This document shows positions 9,867-22,319 of a stretch of DNA of 64,000 nucleotides, piece by piece. The stretch comes from Uranotaenia lowii. Its lineage: Eukaryota > Arthropoda > Insecta > Diptera > Culicidae. A model generated the notes under the pieces. It saw nothing but the letters and a program-made list of their open reading frames with translations. It had not been told where the DNA came from and searched no databases. The stretch lies in NCBI RefSeq assembly GCF_029784155.1, contig NC_073691.1:51380490-51444489 (forward strand). Direction: 5' to 3'. The translations under genes and the position numbers were made by a program. Each line of letters starts with the position of its first letter. The first letter of the stretch is position 1.

Positions 9867-10356
9867 TTCCCAGCAAACATTTCTGTAGCTCCATTCTTAT
9901 GCTGTTTTGATAGATATTTACCTATCAAAGTGGAGGCAATACATAAATTTCATTTCTTTCCTAAGCGACTAAAACTACACCAATTGGGCGTTATCCGATA
10001 CCTTATTCGTACCTATCGGAAGAATGCAAGAGAGCGCAAGATTTTGCGCTCTAGCCATCAAATTGTTGCCAGCGAAAAAATTTTACAGTTCGCTCATTGG
10101 ACAATATTATTCAGTTCCCATCTGATTTTGAGCCATTTGGATGCACTGCTGGGTGCAGAGAGAACATGAGAAGGATTATTTCACTTGAAGCCGCGCGTCA
10201 GAAAAATCATTTCAAAATTTACAAACATGGCGAACTTTCTATCTTATCCGATTTAAACTGACTAAAGCCGACATTTTATACGATCTTTTCACCATGCAGT
10301 TTGAATTTCGATTCTTAACATCATTGTAAACGACTTAAGTTATGATTCGCTGGGAA
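9867..10356 (+). mobile_element. MITE family copy 1, about 490 bp
   Basis: The ends are TTCCCAGC (9867-9874) and GCTGGGAA (10349-10356). The right half (about 10100-10345) matches 52110-52365 in the same orientation, including GATTTAAACTGACT, ACATTTTATACGATC and GTAAACGACTTAAG. No transposase is present. The termini are short, so the exact ends are less certain than the dispersed-repeat call. Confidence 0.6.
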
Positions 10357-11065
10357 ATCACTAAGGGAACCGTGGCCTTCTAAAATCTTAGTCCAGGTCT
10401 GGCAAAATTTCAGCAGAAACTACCTTCTTCAACGAAGGGATGAATGACTTGAAGAAGTTAAAATCCAACCAAATAAAAAAAACGGAGGTTTCCTCCAAAG
10501 TCACAATTATAGGCACGACTACCTTTAACACTACTCCGTTGGATATCTCTTCTGATATTATCGATGGAAGTTTGAGAAAGATCAAATCAGATGCCTTAAG
10601 GAAGCCACTTTTTAAACCCTGCAAACAAATTCATCCATTACTTAACGCTCTTTTGACGGGATTAGGCTTAACCTTAGGGAAAACCACAGTATTCGGTATG
10701 GATTCATTTTTGCGCCATCAGCCATTTCAACTCGTTTGTGTTATTGCTCTCTGATTCGATTCCAAGAGCTTTTGCCAAAAACCTTCTACACTCCGAAACG
10801 AGTGCACACAAATCCGAATACCCCGTGCAGTGAGCGCGAGCAGATATGTTTGCTTTTGCTCTCACAACGTATCTCACATCATCTTCATCGCTCTTTAATA
10901 TGGTGCATACTAAATATGCGCTTATACACAATTGGTATAGTGCTGATGAAAAAGGTTTACACTGAGGAGCTCTTTCAAAGCAGCTTTGGGGAGAAATGCC
11001 AACCAAGGATGAGTGTATACCTCATTTAGTTCCTGGATAAGTTTATATGCGAGAGACTCCAAGAC
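10357..11065. repeat. Diverged dispersed repeat, related to 12230-12410
   Basis: Bases about 10770-10815 resemble 12350-12395 (AACCTTCTACACT… against AACCTTTTACACT…). No coding sequence is recognised in either. Confidence 0.35.
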
Positions 11066-12112
11066 ATTAGGTGGTATGAAAAAAACCTAGCAATTGCTTT
11101 TGCTAAACTAAATCGAGCAGTCGAGCAGTCGCTTAAAGCAATTGCTTCGGTTGATATGAATAAAGTTTTTTTTTGACAGCTGTTTTCTCTGTCAGGAGCT
11201 TTTACTTTTAGAACAAGCTAATTTGGTATGAATAAAGCCCAAGTCTGAAGTAATCGCTCGACAAATCTCCTAGCAATTGCTTTATTTTCTAAGCATGCTC
11301 GGTAGCAGACTTTTCCAATAAAAAATTCTTTAGCAATGTCATGAATTTATTAAATTAGCATTATTACGCTTCAATACAATTCAAAAAGGCATTTTCAACA
11401 TGGATAAAGAAAAGTTGAAGTGATAATCCAGCTTTTTTCCTATTCCTGTCGTTGTATGAAATGATTCGTCTAAGATGAAACTAAACAAACCAAAAGTGTA
11501 TATAAACAAATTAAAAATTCCGGCTATAGTGGAAGAAGTCTCAATCGGCTTGAAGTTGGAAGAAAATTGTAATAATTTAAAACATAATTCAGACTTCCAT
11601 ATTTATATGATTTTTTTATAATCCTAAGATTTGAAAAAAAATTAAATTAAAATGCGCGCCTATTGCCTATTTTTTATACATCGGATTATCCCGATCCGAA
11701 TACGTGTGGGAGAGCTATGATAAATGTTAAAGTTAGGCCATTTGTTGTCTGACTATATTTGAATATGTGTTGATTTTTCTTTTAACATCAACATACGAGC
11801 ACGCATTAACCAAAAACTTTCCGGTCGTTCTTACACCCACTATCCGCACCGTCGACTTCATGGCTATTTTAGCCGTACTTTTCAATTTTCTGATCGTTTT
11901 CTTTCATTTAACTTTAGAAAACTTCAGATTCTGCTGGTTGGATAGCTCTATTTTTCGAAGCAAAAGCTATGTTCTAAGACTTTAGTACACATCCGCTAAG
12001 CAAATGTTTATTCATACCAAACTAAGCAAATGCTTTGGCCTTTTGCTTTGCTTGATTTCGAGCTAAGAAAAAGCTGCCGAAGCAATTGCTAAACCTTATT
12101 CATACCACTAAT
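11066..12112. mobile_element. Non-autonomous DNA element, about 1.05 kb, complex inverted ends
   Basis: The left end ATTAGGTGGTATGAAAAAAA and the complement of the right end, ATTAGTGGTATGAATAAGG, match with one indel. Both continue into TAGCAATTGCTT. The motif GGTATGAATAAAG recurs inside each end (about 11150 and 11225 on the left, about 12005-12025 on the right), giving repeated transposase-site-like blocks. The interior has no transposase. Confidence 0.7.
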
Positions 12113-12439
12113 TGTATCTAGGCATCTTTCTCAATCCACTAAACATAAAAGTTTGGAAAAAGCATCGCATGTGTACTGCCGTAAATAATATTCTTGGGAA
12201 GGCACTTTGCAGTTGAATTTCAGAAGCACCTGGGTCTGATCCTATGTCAATACACTCAAAAATTTATTTTGCACCGTGCACGAATTCTTCATTCCTTTTT
12301 ACGCATTCGTCCAAATAAGTCAGTTAAAACTGATTTGATAATACACACTTTGGCTGAAACCTTTTACACTTCAAATCGGGTGTATACGAGTCTTAATCCC
12401 TCGTGAGAGAATAACGACATTGCGGCCATTCATATGCCA

Positions 12440-12905
12440 GTGACTAAAATCCCAGATTGCCCGGTTTTAAATGGGTTTGCCCGGATATTTAATACAAAAT
12501 TTGTCCGACCCGAATTTCATTGAAAAAAGCCCGGATTTATTAACTTTGCTTGGCAAATCAAACAAAAAAAATCAAATTCTTTTGTATTTTTTTTTTATTT
12601 ATTTATGACACCACAACGAATATTTTGAACAAGTTTTGCAAAAACAATCGCATGAAAGATTTTTTGGAAGCCTAAAATATGATTTAAAGTGTGTCTATAA
12701 GTTTTGATGACAAAATTGTTTCTTCGATTTTTTTTTTCTTGATTTTTGTTCAGTAATCTCTGGGATTTGGCCAAATTTGCTCGGATATTGCCCGAATTTT
12801 CGGTCGTCATTTTTGAAATCAAATGGCCCGATTTTGCCAGGTTTTTATATAAGATTACCCGGAAAAGTTCGGCCCGAATACGTGCTGAATGAATTCTGGC
12901 AACCT
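12440..12905. repeat. CCCGG-rich dispersed repeat
   Basis: Repeated GCCCGG and CCCGAA blocks on both flanks (12458-12535 and 12785-12890) surround an AT-rich centre, with GGCAACCTTA-type sequence at the right edge. Related blocks occur at 4384-4440 and 55294-55350. Probably a degraded MITE; the ends are not defined. Confidence 0.45.
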
Positions 12906-13934
12906 TACTGTATCTGTAAGTCTTCCTCAATCGAAAATTTGAAAAGCACCACACATGTACCGCTAAAAATGAATATTACCTCAAATTCGAAGTGCTCTCG
13001 AGCGAGTTTGTTAAGCATACTCTTTACAACTATTTCTTCGAGATTTTCTCCTATTTCCTTGGTCTTCTGACTCTCTAACTTATAGAGGTTTCGTTTTACG
13101 TTCTCACTTAACACGTTCGTCGCCTACAAATTCGGCATCTCTGAAAGTTTGCTTAATTACAGAGGAGACATTCCTCTGTCCAACGCACTATTCAGGAAAA
13201 ACTTAATCGTGGGAGGTAAAGACAAAACTTTTCCTTTTTTTTAGGATGAGCAAACAAAAAACACCATCAAGTTTTTGATATTTATTCCTAAAATCTTCAA
13301 ATTTTCCATTTACAAGTTTAAGTTTATGAAAATTCCTTCAAAAATAAATAATACCTCACTACATTTTAAAAATTTTGACAGAAAATCAATAATTGCGAAG
13401 GGAAGAAAGTTAAAATTTATTCGCCCATCCTTACATTATTTATTCCTCAAAATTCATTTGTACTTTTCGGGTGGTGTTGTACAGAAAAAAAAATCTGGGA
13501 ACTAACTGTTTTGGTGTTTATTGAATGTTTTTAGCTTTGTGCAGTGGTTGAAAAAAAAAAACTTAAAAAAAATCTGAAATTGAAAATATGCTACAATCCC
13601 TCTTTTAGAGTTTGACTCTAGATTTTTGTACGGCACGTATTTTTGAAGAATTCATAAAATTTTTCAATAAAAATCCCTACTTTTATTAATTCTCCCTCCC
13701 TTCGGGATTTTCGGAAAAACTGAAGGGAGGAGGGGGGGCTGAAAAAAGAAGATTTTGATATTTGTTCCAGCCTTATTAGTGAAAATTTTAAAAATTTGCT
13801 GGTGAATTTTTTTTCGCAAATATTCAAAAACAAAAGTTTTGCTAGACCCCCGGATTGATTTTTGCCTATAGAATGTGGCAAATTTTCAGGAATGCCGATT
13901 TTGTCTTTAAAAAAATCTCAAAAAGAACAACGTG
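12906..13934. other. AT-rich spacer
   Basis: No gene or ordered repeat seen. Confidence 0.45.
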
Positions 13935-14315
13935 TTTCTCTTTTCTCTTTACTCTCTCTTCTCTTCTCTCTTTTTTCTACTCTCTTTTCTCTACTCTCAT
14001 TTCTCTACTCTCTTTTCTCTACTCTCTTTTCTCTACTTACTTTTCTCTACTTACTTTTCTCTACTCTCTTTTCTCTACTCTCTTTTCTCTACTCTCTTTT
14101 CTCTACTCTCGTTTCTTTACTTTTTTTTTCTCTACTCTCTTTTCTCTACTCTCTTTTCTCTACTCTCTTTTCTCTACTCTCTTTTCTCTACTCTCTTTTC
14201 TCTACTCTCTTTTCTCTACTCTCTTTTCTCTACTCTCTTTTCTCTACTTACTTTTCTCTACTCTCTTTTCTCTACTCTCTTTTCTTTACTCTCTTTTCTC
14301 TACTCTCTTTTCGCT
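13935..14315. repeat. 14-bp tandem array, CTCTTTTCTCTACT
   Basis: About 27 units of a 14-base pyrimidine-only motif on the plus strand, with scattered substitutions (TTAC for TCTC). All three plus frames stay open and translate to a 14-residue Leu/Phe/Ser/Tyr repeat; this is an effect of the repeat, not a gene. Degenerate relatives of the motif continue at about 14890-15115. Confidence 0.9.
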
Positions 14316-16035
14316 ATTATTTTAAAAAAATAGCTGTTCTTTGGAATTAAACTATTGTGTTTAATTCTACATTACTTGAAAAATGCAATAAACGTTACCA
14401 GTTTCATAATATTTCACGAAAAATAGGTGTTATTTCAAATACGGCAGAAACGTCAAATATTCAAACAATAAAATAAATACATAAAGAAATGATATACCCA
14501 AATTCATACTGTTACAAATTATTATATTTTTCGAAATTAAAAAGAATAAATATGAGTCTTTCGATAGCGACAAGTTTGAAATTTGTTCCGGTCTTAGTTT
14601 CACAAATTTCTTACGGGAACGTTTAGGCAAAATTCTGTTGCGATATAGCACTAAGGGTTTTTTTATCATCTAGATAATATTTTCTAATTATTTTCTCCGA
14701 CATTTCAAATTTTATTCAATTTTAGTAGCAAAATTCGTCATGATTTTTCTTTGAAGCCATATTAAAGCAACCACTTTCGTTGCAAAACACCACAATGGGT
14801 CATTCACTTTTTCAAAAGTTTTTAAAGGAATAATGACTTTAAATAGAATCATTAATGATTTTGGATATCTTGCTTCCATAGTTTTCTGTTCCTATCTACT
14901 CTCTTGTATATTCTCTCTCTCTTAGATTGGAACTCATGAATATATCCTCCTCTGTACTGATTCTTCTGTATCCTTTCTCTATCCTTGCTGTCGTACAAGA
15001 TCTTCATAAATTCTCTTTCCTGAATACACTCTACAGTCTACTGTTATTCTCTTTTTGTTGTTCTCTCTACTTTATTCCCTCTTCTTTAATTTTTTTTCCT
15101 AAAGTCTCTCTTCTATAGCTCCTGGCTTTTGTGAATTTGATTAAAATGAGTAGTACGAAGAAGTAGAACTGCATGAGATACCATTGCTGAAGTGAACCAA
15201 AAAAAAGGTAATCACTTTCTGTTACTTTGACGTAGCCTGATTTTGAAAAAAAAAATGTTGGCAGCCCTGCTCACAAACATTTTTTCGCGAATATTCTTTC
15301 TTCGTTTATTCTCTCTCGCCCTTATGATCTCTCTACTATTTTCTCTCTCTTTACTTTTCCTGTCTTCTCTAAACAAATTCAGAAGAAAAAGAAAAAAAAC
15401 TCATGCACGAGCTCCCATTTTTCGGCGTTGTACGAAATTTCTACGATTTTTTTTAAACACGGTTTCAATCACTACTCCATCAATTTGTGCGATATCAAAA
15501 TATATACACATCAATTAGTACAGATTTAGAAAATTCACAATTTTTCGGGATGTCAAAAATTTAAAAGCTTATTTTGACTGAGATGGAGATTCTGAATGAA
15601 ATACAGATGCATTTAGTTATTCTCGTTCTGTGTTTGATTTTAAGATTCAGAGGATAAATTACCTCTAATGTGAAATTGAAAGATTTTTCTCGAGAAGAAA
15701 ATTACACAAATTTCCCTTTTGGGTTTTTTGAACGGGAAGTTCAAAAAATTATGTGAATATCACAAAATTAAAACCAAAAGAAATCTTTGATATTTAAAAA
15801 AAAATATAAGCCAAAACGTTTTACAACCAAATTTCAAAAAAAGATCAAATCTTTAATGCCAAAAACTCAGGAACGTCCTCTTGTAGTCTTGAGCATGTAA
15901 AACATTTGAGATCATCTATTGAGTTGACATCTTTAAAGGCCAAAACTTCACATCAGCAGTTCACTTACCTAATATTGATTTCGTATTCCAATCCCACTAC
16001 ACAAACGAAAAAGATTCCATGACTTGGAGAGTATA
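14316..16035. other. AT-rich region without a gene
   Basis: Apart from weak TCTCTACTCTC-like stretches near 14890-15115 and 15300-15370, nothing is recognised. Confidence 0.45.
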
Positions 16036-17081
16036 GGCAGAAACACAATACAGCGTCGGACGTCGCGTCGCGTCAGCGTCGCGTTGACATTTCATTTTGG
16101 GGATACCATTTTCCGTTTGAGCCACCACAATGGTGCGTCGCGTCAATGAAGGCATTGTACTAAAATGCAAAACTTGTTCTAAACAGCAGCGTTCTACAAC
16201 GTCGACGCTCTGTTTTTGAAAAAATTTAAAATCAGCAGCGTTATAAATATTCCGACTTTGTGTTTTATACAAAGTTTGAAACTAATAAACTCGATTCTCT
16301 TATAATCACCCATATTTTCTACTCGATTTAACAAATTTTCGAATTTTATCATTAAGAATGAACATTTCATTGTGCTTTGACACGTTGAGAAAATCAATTT
16401 TTGTTTTCGGAGATTTCCATCGATGAAAAATCATAATGTTGTGGAGTTGTAAATGTATACAAATGGATTTTCGGATTGATAGTTTTTCTAAAAACACTCA
16501 ATGAAATAGTTACATTTATTACTAATCTAATCAACATATTTTTATACATTTTTTCTCAATCTTCCACTTTTTTCGTGTAAAATTAACACCGTGCAATTGA
16601 GGAGTTGGGGAGCCTCATAAACATACTCTTCCGTTGAGGTTGGTTGGTTTTGATCCTCACTAACTCACCTAAACACAAGGCTGGCTTAAATTATTCGGTT
16701 CGTGCAACAGCTCTATCTTTTGATCGATTCAGATCCTTCCCGCAACTGATCGGCTACATAAGATGCTTGAATTCGACGGACGATTTTATGGAAACCTAAA
16801 AGAAACCATATATTTGTAATTTAAAAAACAAATCTGTATTTCAGCACTATTTGAAATACCTTACCTGCTGTATCTCTTATTTTGAATACATTTCACAAGG
16901 CCTCCCTTCCGTGGGGCAGCAGCCGTCCTTCAACCAGCGAAAACTTTGATGAAATTGAATTGGGGTTGTTTCGCGACAACAAATCAGAAAGTGGGGCGAA
17001 AGCAGCAAACCAAAACAAACTTTCGGTTGCTATGTCTTTCGACGTTGCATTGTGATGCAAAAATCTTCGGTTGCGTCGCGT

Positions 17082-17086
17082 CAGCG
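17082..17086. repeat. 5-bp target duplication CAGCG, left copy
   Basis: Identical to 20237-20241. Joining the outer element across it restores a continuous sequence. Confidence 0.65.
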
Positions 17087-20000
17087 GGCCTTATTCTGCG
17101 AGGCGAATGACGTGAAGTGACTTGGTTTTTCAGAGTCACCGTATTCTGGCAGGCGAATGCCGTGACTTGGATGAATTTAGGTGACTTCGAATGAACACGC
17201 ATGGACTGTCACCGTATTCTCAGAGGCGAATGGCGTGACTCAAGTCGGCGCCAGGTGACTTTTGAAGTCGTAACCTATTTCGATGACGACTTGAAGAAAA
17301 ACCGAGCAGAGTGTTTTTGGATTTAAGAAAAAATGACTTTATTTTACATATATCTAATGAAATGAAAATCATAATTTATGTAAGAGAAAAAAAAACTTAT
17401 TATATTTTCAATTTTTTTCAAAAATAGATTCAATGCCGTTTTTTCAACAATCTTTAACTAAATTTGAGATTTGTTTGATAATTCCATGATATTTTTAATT
17501 TAATCTAGAAGTGACCGCAAAATTAGATAAAATCATTCTCGATTAAGATATTAAAAATTAATTTCACTCACTTTTTGATTATAATTGAGAAATCGAAAAT
17601 ATTCATATATCAAAGAATCAAATATGAAGAAAACTAATTGCATATTTGGAACAAGCGCCTTGAAATTATTCAGAAATAGCTGTTAAGTTCTTTGCACTTC
17701 GGGAGTTAAGTTCTTTGCACTTTGTGATTTTAATGTATTTTAAACTTTATATAATTGGATATGTTAAAAAATTTGATGTACATGTATTTTTTTTTTAATT
17801 TTCTAGTTTTTTTTTTTTAATTTGATTAAACAATCTAGAAACTCCGTTCAGGTTTTAAAATACTCATTCAATTTGAGACTGAATAACCAAATCACTAAAT
17901 AATTGAGGAGTAATTTATTCTCGCTGCTGTGCCATCGTTCTGCTCAGTTGTAAAATTTTCATTTTTGCTGCCTTCGTGAAGGCTCTGCTGGTGCTTATGC
18001 TCTGAATCCGATTGAAGAAATATTGAACGGAATCTCTGTTTCCCATCTCTGCTCTATTTCGCAAATCCACACCACAGCACAATTATCACAAACTAGAATT
18101 GAATAAAAAAAAGAAAATCATTTTTCGTAATTTTGATCCGTTTGTTAGTCCTACCTGTACATAAAACAAGTATAAGCTGGAGCAAAACAATCGGGTGTAT
18201 AAATTGCCTCTGTAATTTTATCTGCTTATTTTTCCGCTGCAGGATTCCCTTGTTATTCTTTCTGCCTGAGGCCCGAACTTATTAATAAAAATTATCAAAA
18301 TTCGAATTGGATCCTGATTTTAAATTTGTTTCAGATGTTGTTATGATTTATGACAGTTCAACGAATGAATCTGAAGAGATTGTTCATGCGGTAGTAGGCG
18401 AAGAATGAATGCAGTAGCAAAAGTCAATAAAATACTGAGAGGAGGTGATGCATTTTGTAATACATAAATTTAGCCAAATCAAAACTGAAATATAAGACAA
18501 TTATTTGTTGTTCAAAAGTGCGTATATCAGCAGGAAAAATTAAAAAATATGCCTTAGAGTACCGGATGAAACGTTATGGTGTTGAAATTTCTCAACAAAT
18601 TGTACAAAGTTTTTCTCAAAATCGGCTCGATCTGCATTACCTGTTTATAGAACAACGTTGCACAAAAATGATTTCGAATGAACTGCCAATACACTAGTAA
18701 ACTTGGTAGATTCAGGTACAACATTCCGTCGATTCCATGTGTATTAGGAGGCAATTAAAAATTTATGTAAAATAAATATATTAAGCATTTCAAGACATTT
18801 CTCGTTTGTTCTGGACCAGGCAAATCAGGTCAATTATATATATTTTTTTAATCTGGTCAAATCAGGGCTAGATCTGTAAATTAATTTTAACAAAATCCAA
18901 AGCGAAAGAAAAACACTGTGAATTGCAGATCAGCGAGAGAAAAACTGCTTAGAACATATAAAATTGATCAATTTTTCCTAAATTTAATGGAGATCTCATA
19001 ACTATTTAATGTGTTTTAAAAGATTTTAAATTTTTGAAAGACTTCGGTGTACTTCGGGCCCGAGGAAAACCACCCTTTACTCCAGTAAGAGATATACTAG
19101 CTGCGATAGCGGTGGATTATATGTTCGAAATATACCTTTATCTATAAGCTATTGATCTTCTTTTATATTTCTTTTTATTTTCATATTTCCTTTTTTTTTA
19201 CCTGTTCTCTTCAAAAAGTGACGATCTAGACCCAAACACACAATTGTAAACATACCAAACGAGTTTGGCTCCTTAAATCCTCAAGGTATAAGCCGTTTCA
19301 AATAAAGACTGAATTTAATCAAGCAGCATATTTGTATCGCAGTTATTACTCAATTATCAAACACAATTATTAATCTTACTCAACAAAACAACTTTTTCAT
19401 GATGTGATTAAAAATCTTATTTAGGAATAAAAAAATATCAACATGTTTTTTTTTATCCAAAAATCTGCAAAAGTTAGATCAAGTTTTTGAACATCAAATT
19501 ACGACTTGATTTGAATTCCAAAAATTGTGAATTTTGTGTAGCTTTTGATCTGCCGAACAAAAACTAGTGAATCGATTCTATTCAAATTTTGTGCAACGAT
19601 TCTTAACTAAGACCTCTACTCTTTCGGTGAGAAAATGGTGTTGATCCAAAACGCCCAGTTCAAATGCGAGCAAAGTTGTGAATAATCTGTGCTACCATAA
19701 AAAGGGTTAAGAAGTTAATTTCAGATGGAATAAAGTTATAGGCAATTAACGAATTGCAAAACGACCTTTGCGCCAAAAATGCAAAAGGTCGCATGTGCAT
19801 TTTTACTCGACCAACTAACCTGATGCTCATAACGAACACATAAATTTCATCTTCATGCATACTTAATGACACATCGATGACAGATCGATAATTTTAATAC
19901 AAGATTTAAAAATATGCTACGAAACTTCAACACCGATTTTCTCGAATTATCCTGAATTATCAGTATTAATTTTCCAATGCATTGTGAATGTGACGTCATC

Positions 20001-20236
20001 CAAGAAATTAAATATTACCCTACCTTCTTTAAACGTTCCTAACATGTTTTGACAGTTCGCATGATGAACCCGAAGAAACTGGTTCATTCTTTTGAAACGA
20101 CCAAATGAACATCAAGCCCCCGAGGCAATGAACCAGTCACCTAAAGTGAGTCGCCTCTCGGAATACCGTGACTATAGTCACGTGACTACGACTAATGTGA
20201 CTTCGAGTCACTTCATTCGCCTCGCAGAATAAGGCC
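17087..20236. mobile_element. Inner DNA transposon, 3.15 kb, with subterminal repeats
   Basis: The ends are GGCCTTATTCTGCGAGGCGA and its inverted copy ending at 20236, flanked by the direct 5-bp repeat CAGCG (17082-17086 and 20237-20241). The left end carries three related subterminal blocks (GAGGCGAATGACGTGA, GCAGGCGAATGCCGTGA, GAGGCGAATGGCGTGA). The right end has palindromes GTGACTATAGTCAC (20168-20181) and GTCACGTGAC (20177-20186). These are probably transposase-binding sites. The interior is AT-rich with no long frame, so the element looks non-autonomous or decayed. Confidence 0.78.
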
Positions 20237-20241
20237 CAGCG
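20237..20241. repeat. 5-bp target duplication CAGCG, right copy
   Basis: Identical to 17082-17086, directly after the inner element's end. Confidence 0.65.
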
Positions 20242-20310
20242 TTTTAGTACTTGACGACGGCGTTGACAGCTGACGCGACGCGACGTTCGACGCTGTATTG
20301 TGTTTCTGCC

Positions 20311-22300
20311 TTATCACTTGGAAAGGAAAAAGTGAAAGGTTGCAAAATTCACTGGTCGGAATTACGAATTTCTTCGCGTGCCACCGAACGATTTATTAGC
20401 CTCATCGGGATCAATTCACGCACGAAGCCGTTCGTCGGCGCTCGTTCGTTCTTTAGAGATAGATAAGGCGTTCAATCGAAGTCCGATAAGAAAAAACGAA
20501 ACAATGCCGGGCTAATCGGTATCGGCGAGTGCGTGTCAAACAATGGTTTCGTACTCCCGATCGTTGTTCGTCGTTTCGAGGAACCCATCCAAAATGGGGC
20601 GACCAATTATATTCGTTTACGAGTTCATTTTTTCTCTGTGCCTCTGTTTTGGTTTTTGGTCCGAAATTCGATGAAGTCGTACTCTGAATTTTACACGCTG
20701 CTTTCCGGGAGCTAGCAGTAGTAAATATTGTAGAAGGGGGGTTCCCTCGAAGGGAAAATGGAAAATTTATTTTCTCGCCTCGGACCGGCGCGCGATGTCT
20801 TTGAGATGTGGATGGTGCTGCTTTTTGCCATTTTCGTTTGGTAAACGGCATATTTCCACGGAACCACAAATTACCGGACCCGGTTGGAGTTGGATTGATG
20901 GTTCGCCTCACAGTTGACGGTATTATTTTCGTTGGTTTCGTTAGCTTCAGGGAGAGAGACGACATTGATTTCCGTTGCCCGGATTCGTTTTCTGCGAACG
21001 AACGGAACACGACAAAGCGCCGTTTCGAAGTTTATGGGTTGCCGGGTACCTAATCGGTGGTGTAGGAGCTGCATTATTGTCCACAGCACAGCCGAACCGG
21101 ACCGGTGCTTCCGAAGAATTGAGGTTAATTTACAAGATCTATTTAAGTGCTGCGGCTTGGTCGTTTAGGGAAAGATGCTCAATCGAGAAGATTTTCCGAT
21201 TCGGTAGATAAAGTGGTCAACGATTACGATCGACCGAGCGAGCGAGGAGAATCATCTTCCAATCGGATGCCGGTTTCTTCCCTTTTGAATTGTCAAGTCC
21301 GGCATCCAATGGACGATGTAAATGGCAACTGATGCAACTGACGCTTGCTTGTCTGCCAAGGAAAATGTTGGGATGATATAAAATTTAATTTCCTCTTCTA
21401 CCGATGCACCAAACGGAAAGAAGCATGTGGGGAGATGCAAGTGCATCGGTTGATTGAACCAAGGGACATTTACGGATGAAACGATTCCGATGGACACTTT
21501 TGTTGAACCACATCGAATACCTCTGCATTGCATAGCCAGCAGAACTTTGCGGTTTGGAGACCAATCAGCCGTTCTAGTCCTATTCTGAGAAAAATATCCC
21601 CAGTGAAACGATCCGTCCCTCAGAAAAGTTCTCGAATAGGAAAAAATACATTCCAGAAATGGCGTAAAACGTTTTTTGAGATAATCTGAATTGCATCTGA
21701 TACAGGATACTCTACAAACAATCATAGGGCTATAAACTGGCTCAAAAATGACTTTACCCTCTTAAACCAAGCTCTATTTACGAGAAAATATTCTTACAAT
21801 TGCTCAATCACCGTTCCAGACATTCCGAGCTAAGAATTTGAACCAATCTAACGAGCACTACACAAGAGTCCAGCAGCTCAAACCGTTCGCTTAGCCAATA
21901 TGGTCAGCTCCGTTTCTCCGCCTCCACCCACACCCCTCTAGGTTCCAGTTTGGCTGACCATAAATACAAGCTGCTTTACTACACAACAACAAACTCCCTA
22001 CAGAGCGTGAAGCGATTCCCGTTATTAGCATTGTAACACAATTTTCTTGTTGTTGCCGTTTTCCCCTCGCTCTTCCTGCTTAAGAGCAATAAGAACGACT
22101 AAGCGTTTAAAACGAGCTTGTTTCAATTATCTATACAGAGCAGTTTGTATTCGATTTACTGTAATTAGATTTTTTTAAGAGCGACAATATAGAGACAAGA
22201 TTGGAAAACTTCTTGGCTATAGTCATTTGATCCTAATTCGTGTCGTTCAACTTTTGACGTTTGAGTATCGGCTGCTGATTCTGCTTTGAAATTTTAATAT
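20311..22300. other. GC-richer unique region, no recognised gene
   Basis: About 20330-21350 has higher G+C and long frames on both strands (up to about 185 codons on minus), but they lack ATG starts that fit and resemble nothing I know. Such overlapping frames are expected where stop-rich AT sequence is absent. It could be regulatory sequence of a neighbouring gene. Confidence 0.4.
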
Positions 22301-22319
22301 TTTTACATTTGAACACTTT

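Larger units (their letters stand above)
16036..20310. mobile_element. Outer DNA transposon, interrupted by a second one
   Basis: The left end GGCAGAAACACAATACAGCG (16036 on) and the complement of the right end ending at 20310 match over about 40 bases, into a CGTCGCGTCGCGTCAGC block. Without the inner insertion at 17087-20236 it is about 1.1 kb. Related GCGTCGCGTCA blocks recur at 16133-16145 and 17071-17084. No transposase frame is visible and target duplications were not resolved. Confidence 0.75.

Noticed and set aside
13855..14350. Three overlapping plus frames of 130-160 codons rich in Leu, Phe, Ser and Tyr
   Set aside because: They are translations of a 14-bp pyrimidine array, open in all three frames because the unit has no stop codon.
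17087..20236. Assignment of the inner element to Transib on the basis of a 5-bp duplication
   Set aside because: Its ends do not start with a CACWRTG-type heptamer, so duplication length alone is not enough.
20453..21010. Minus-strand frame of 185 codons
   Set aside because: It begins at a non-ATG codon, competes with long frames on the plus strand and shows no recognisable domain; likely a result of higher G+C.
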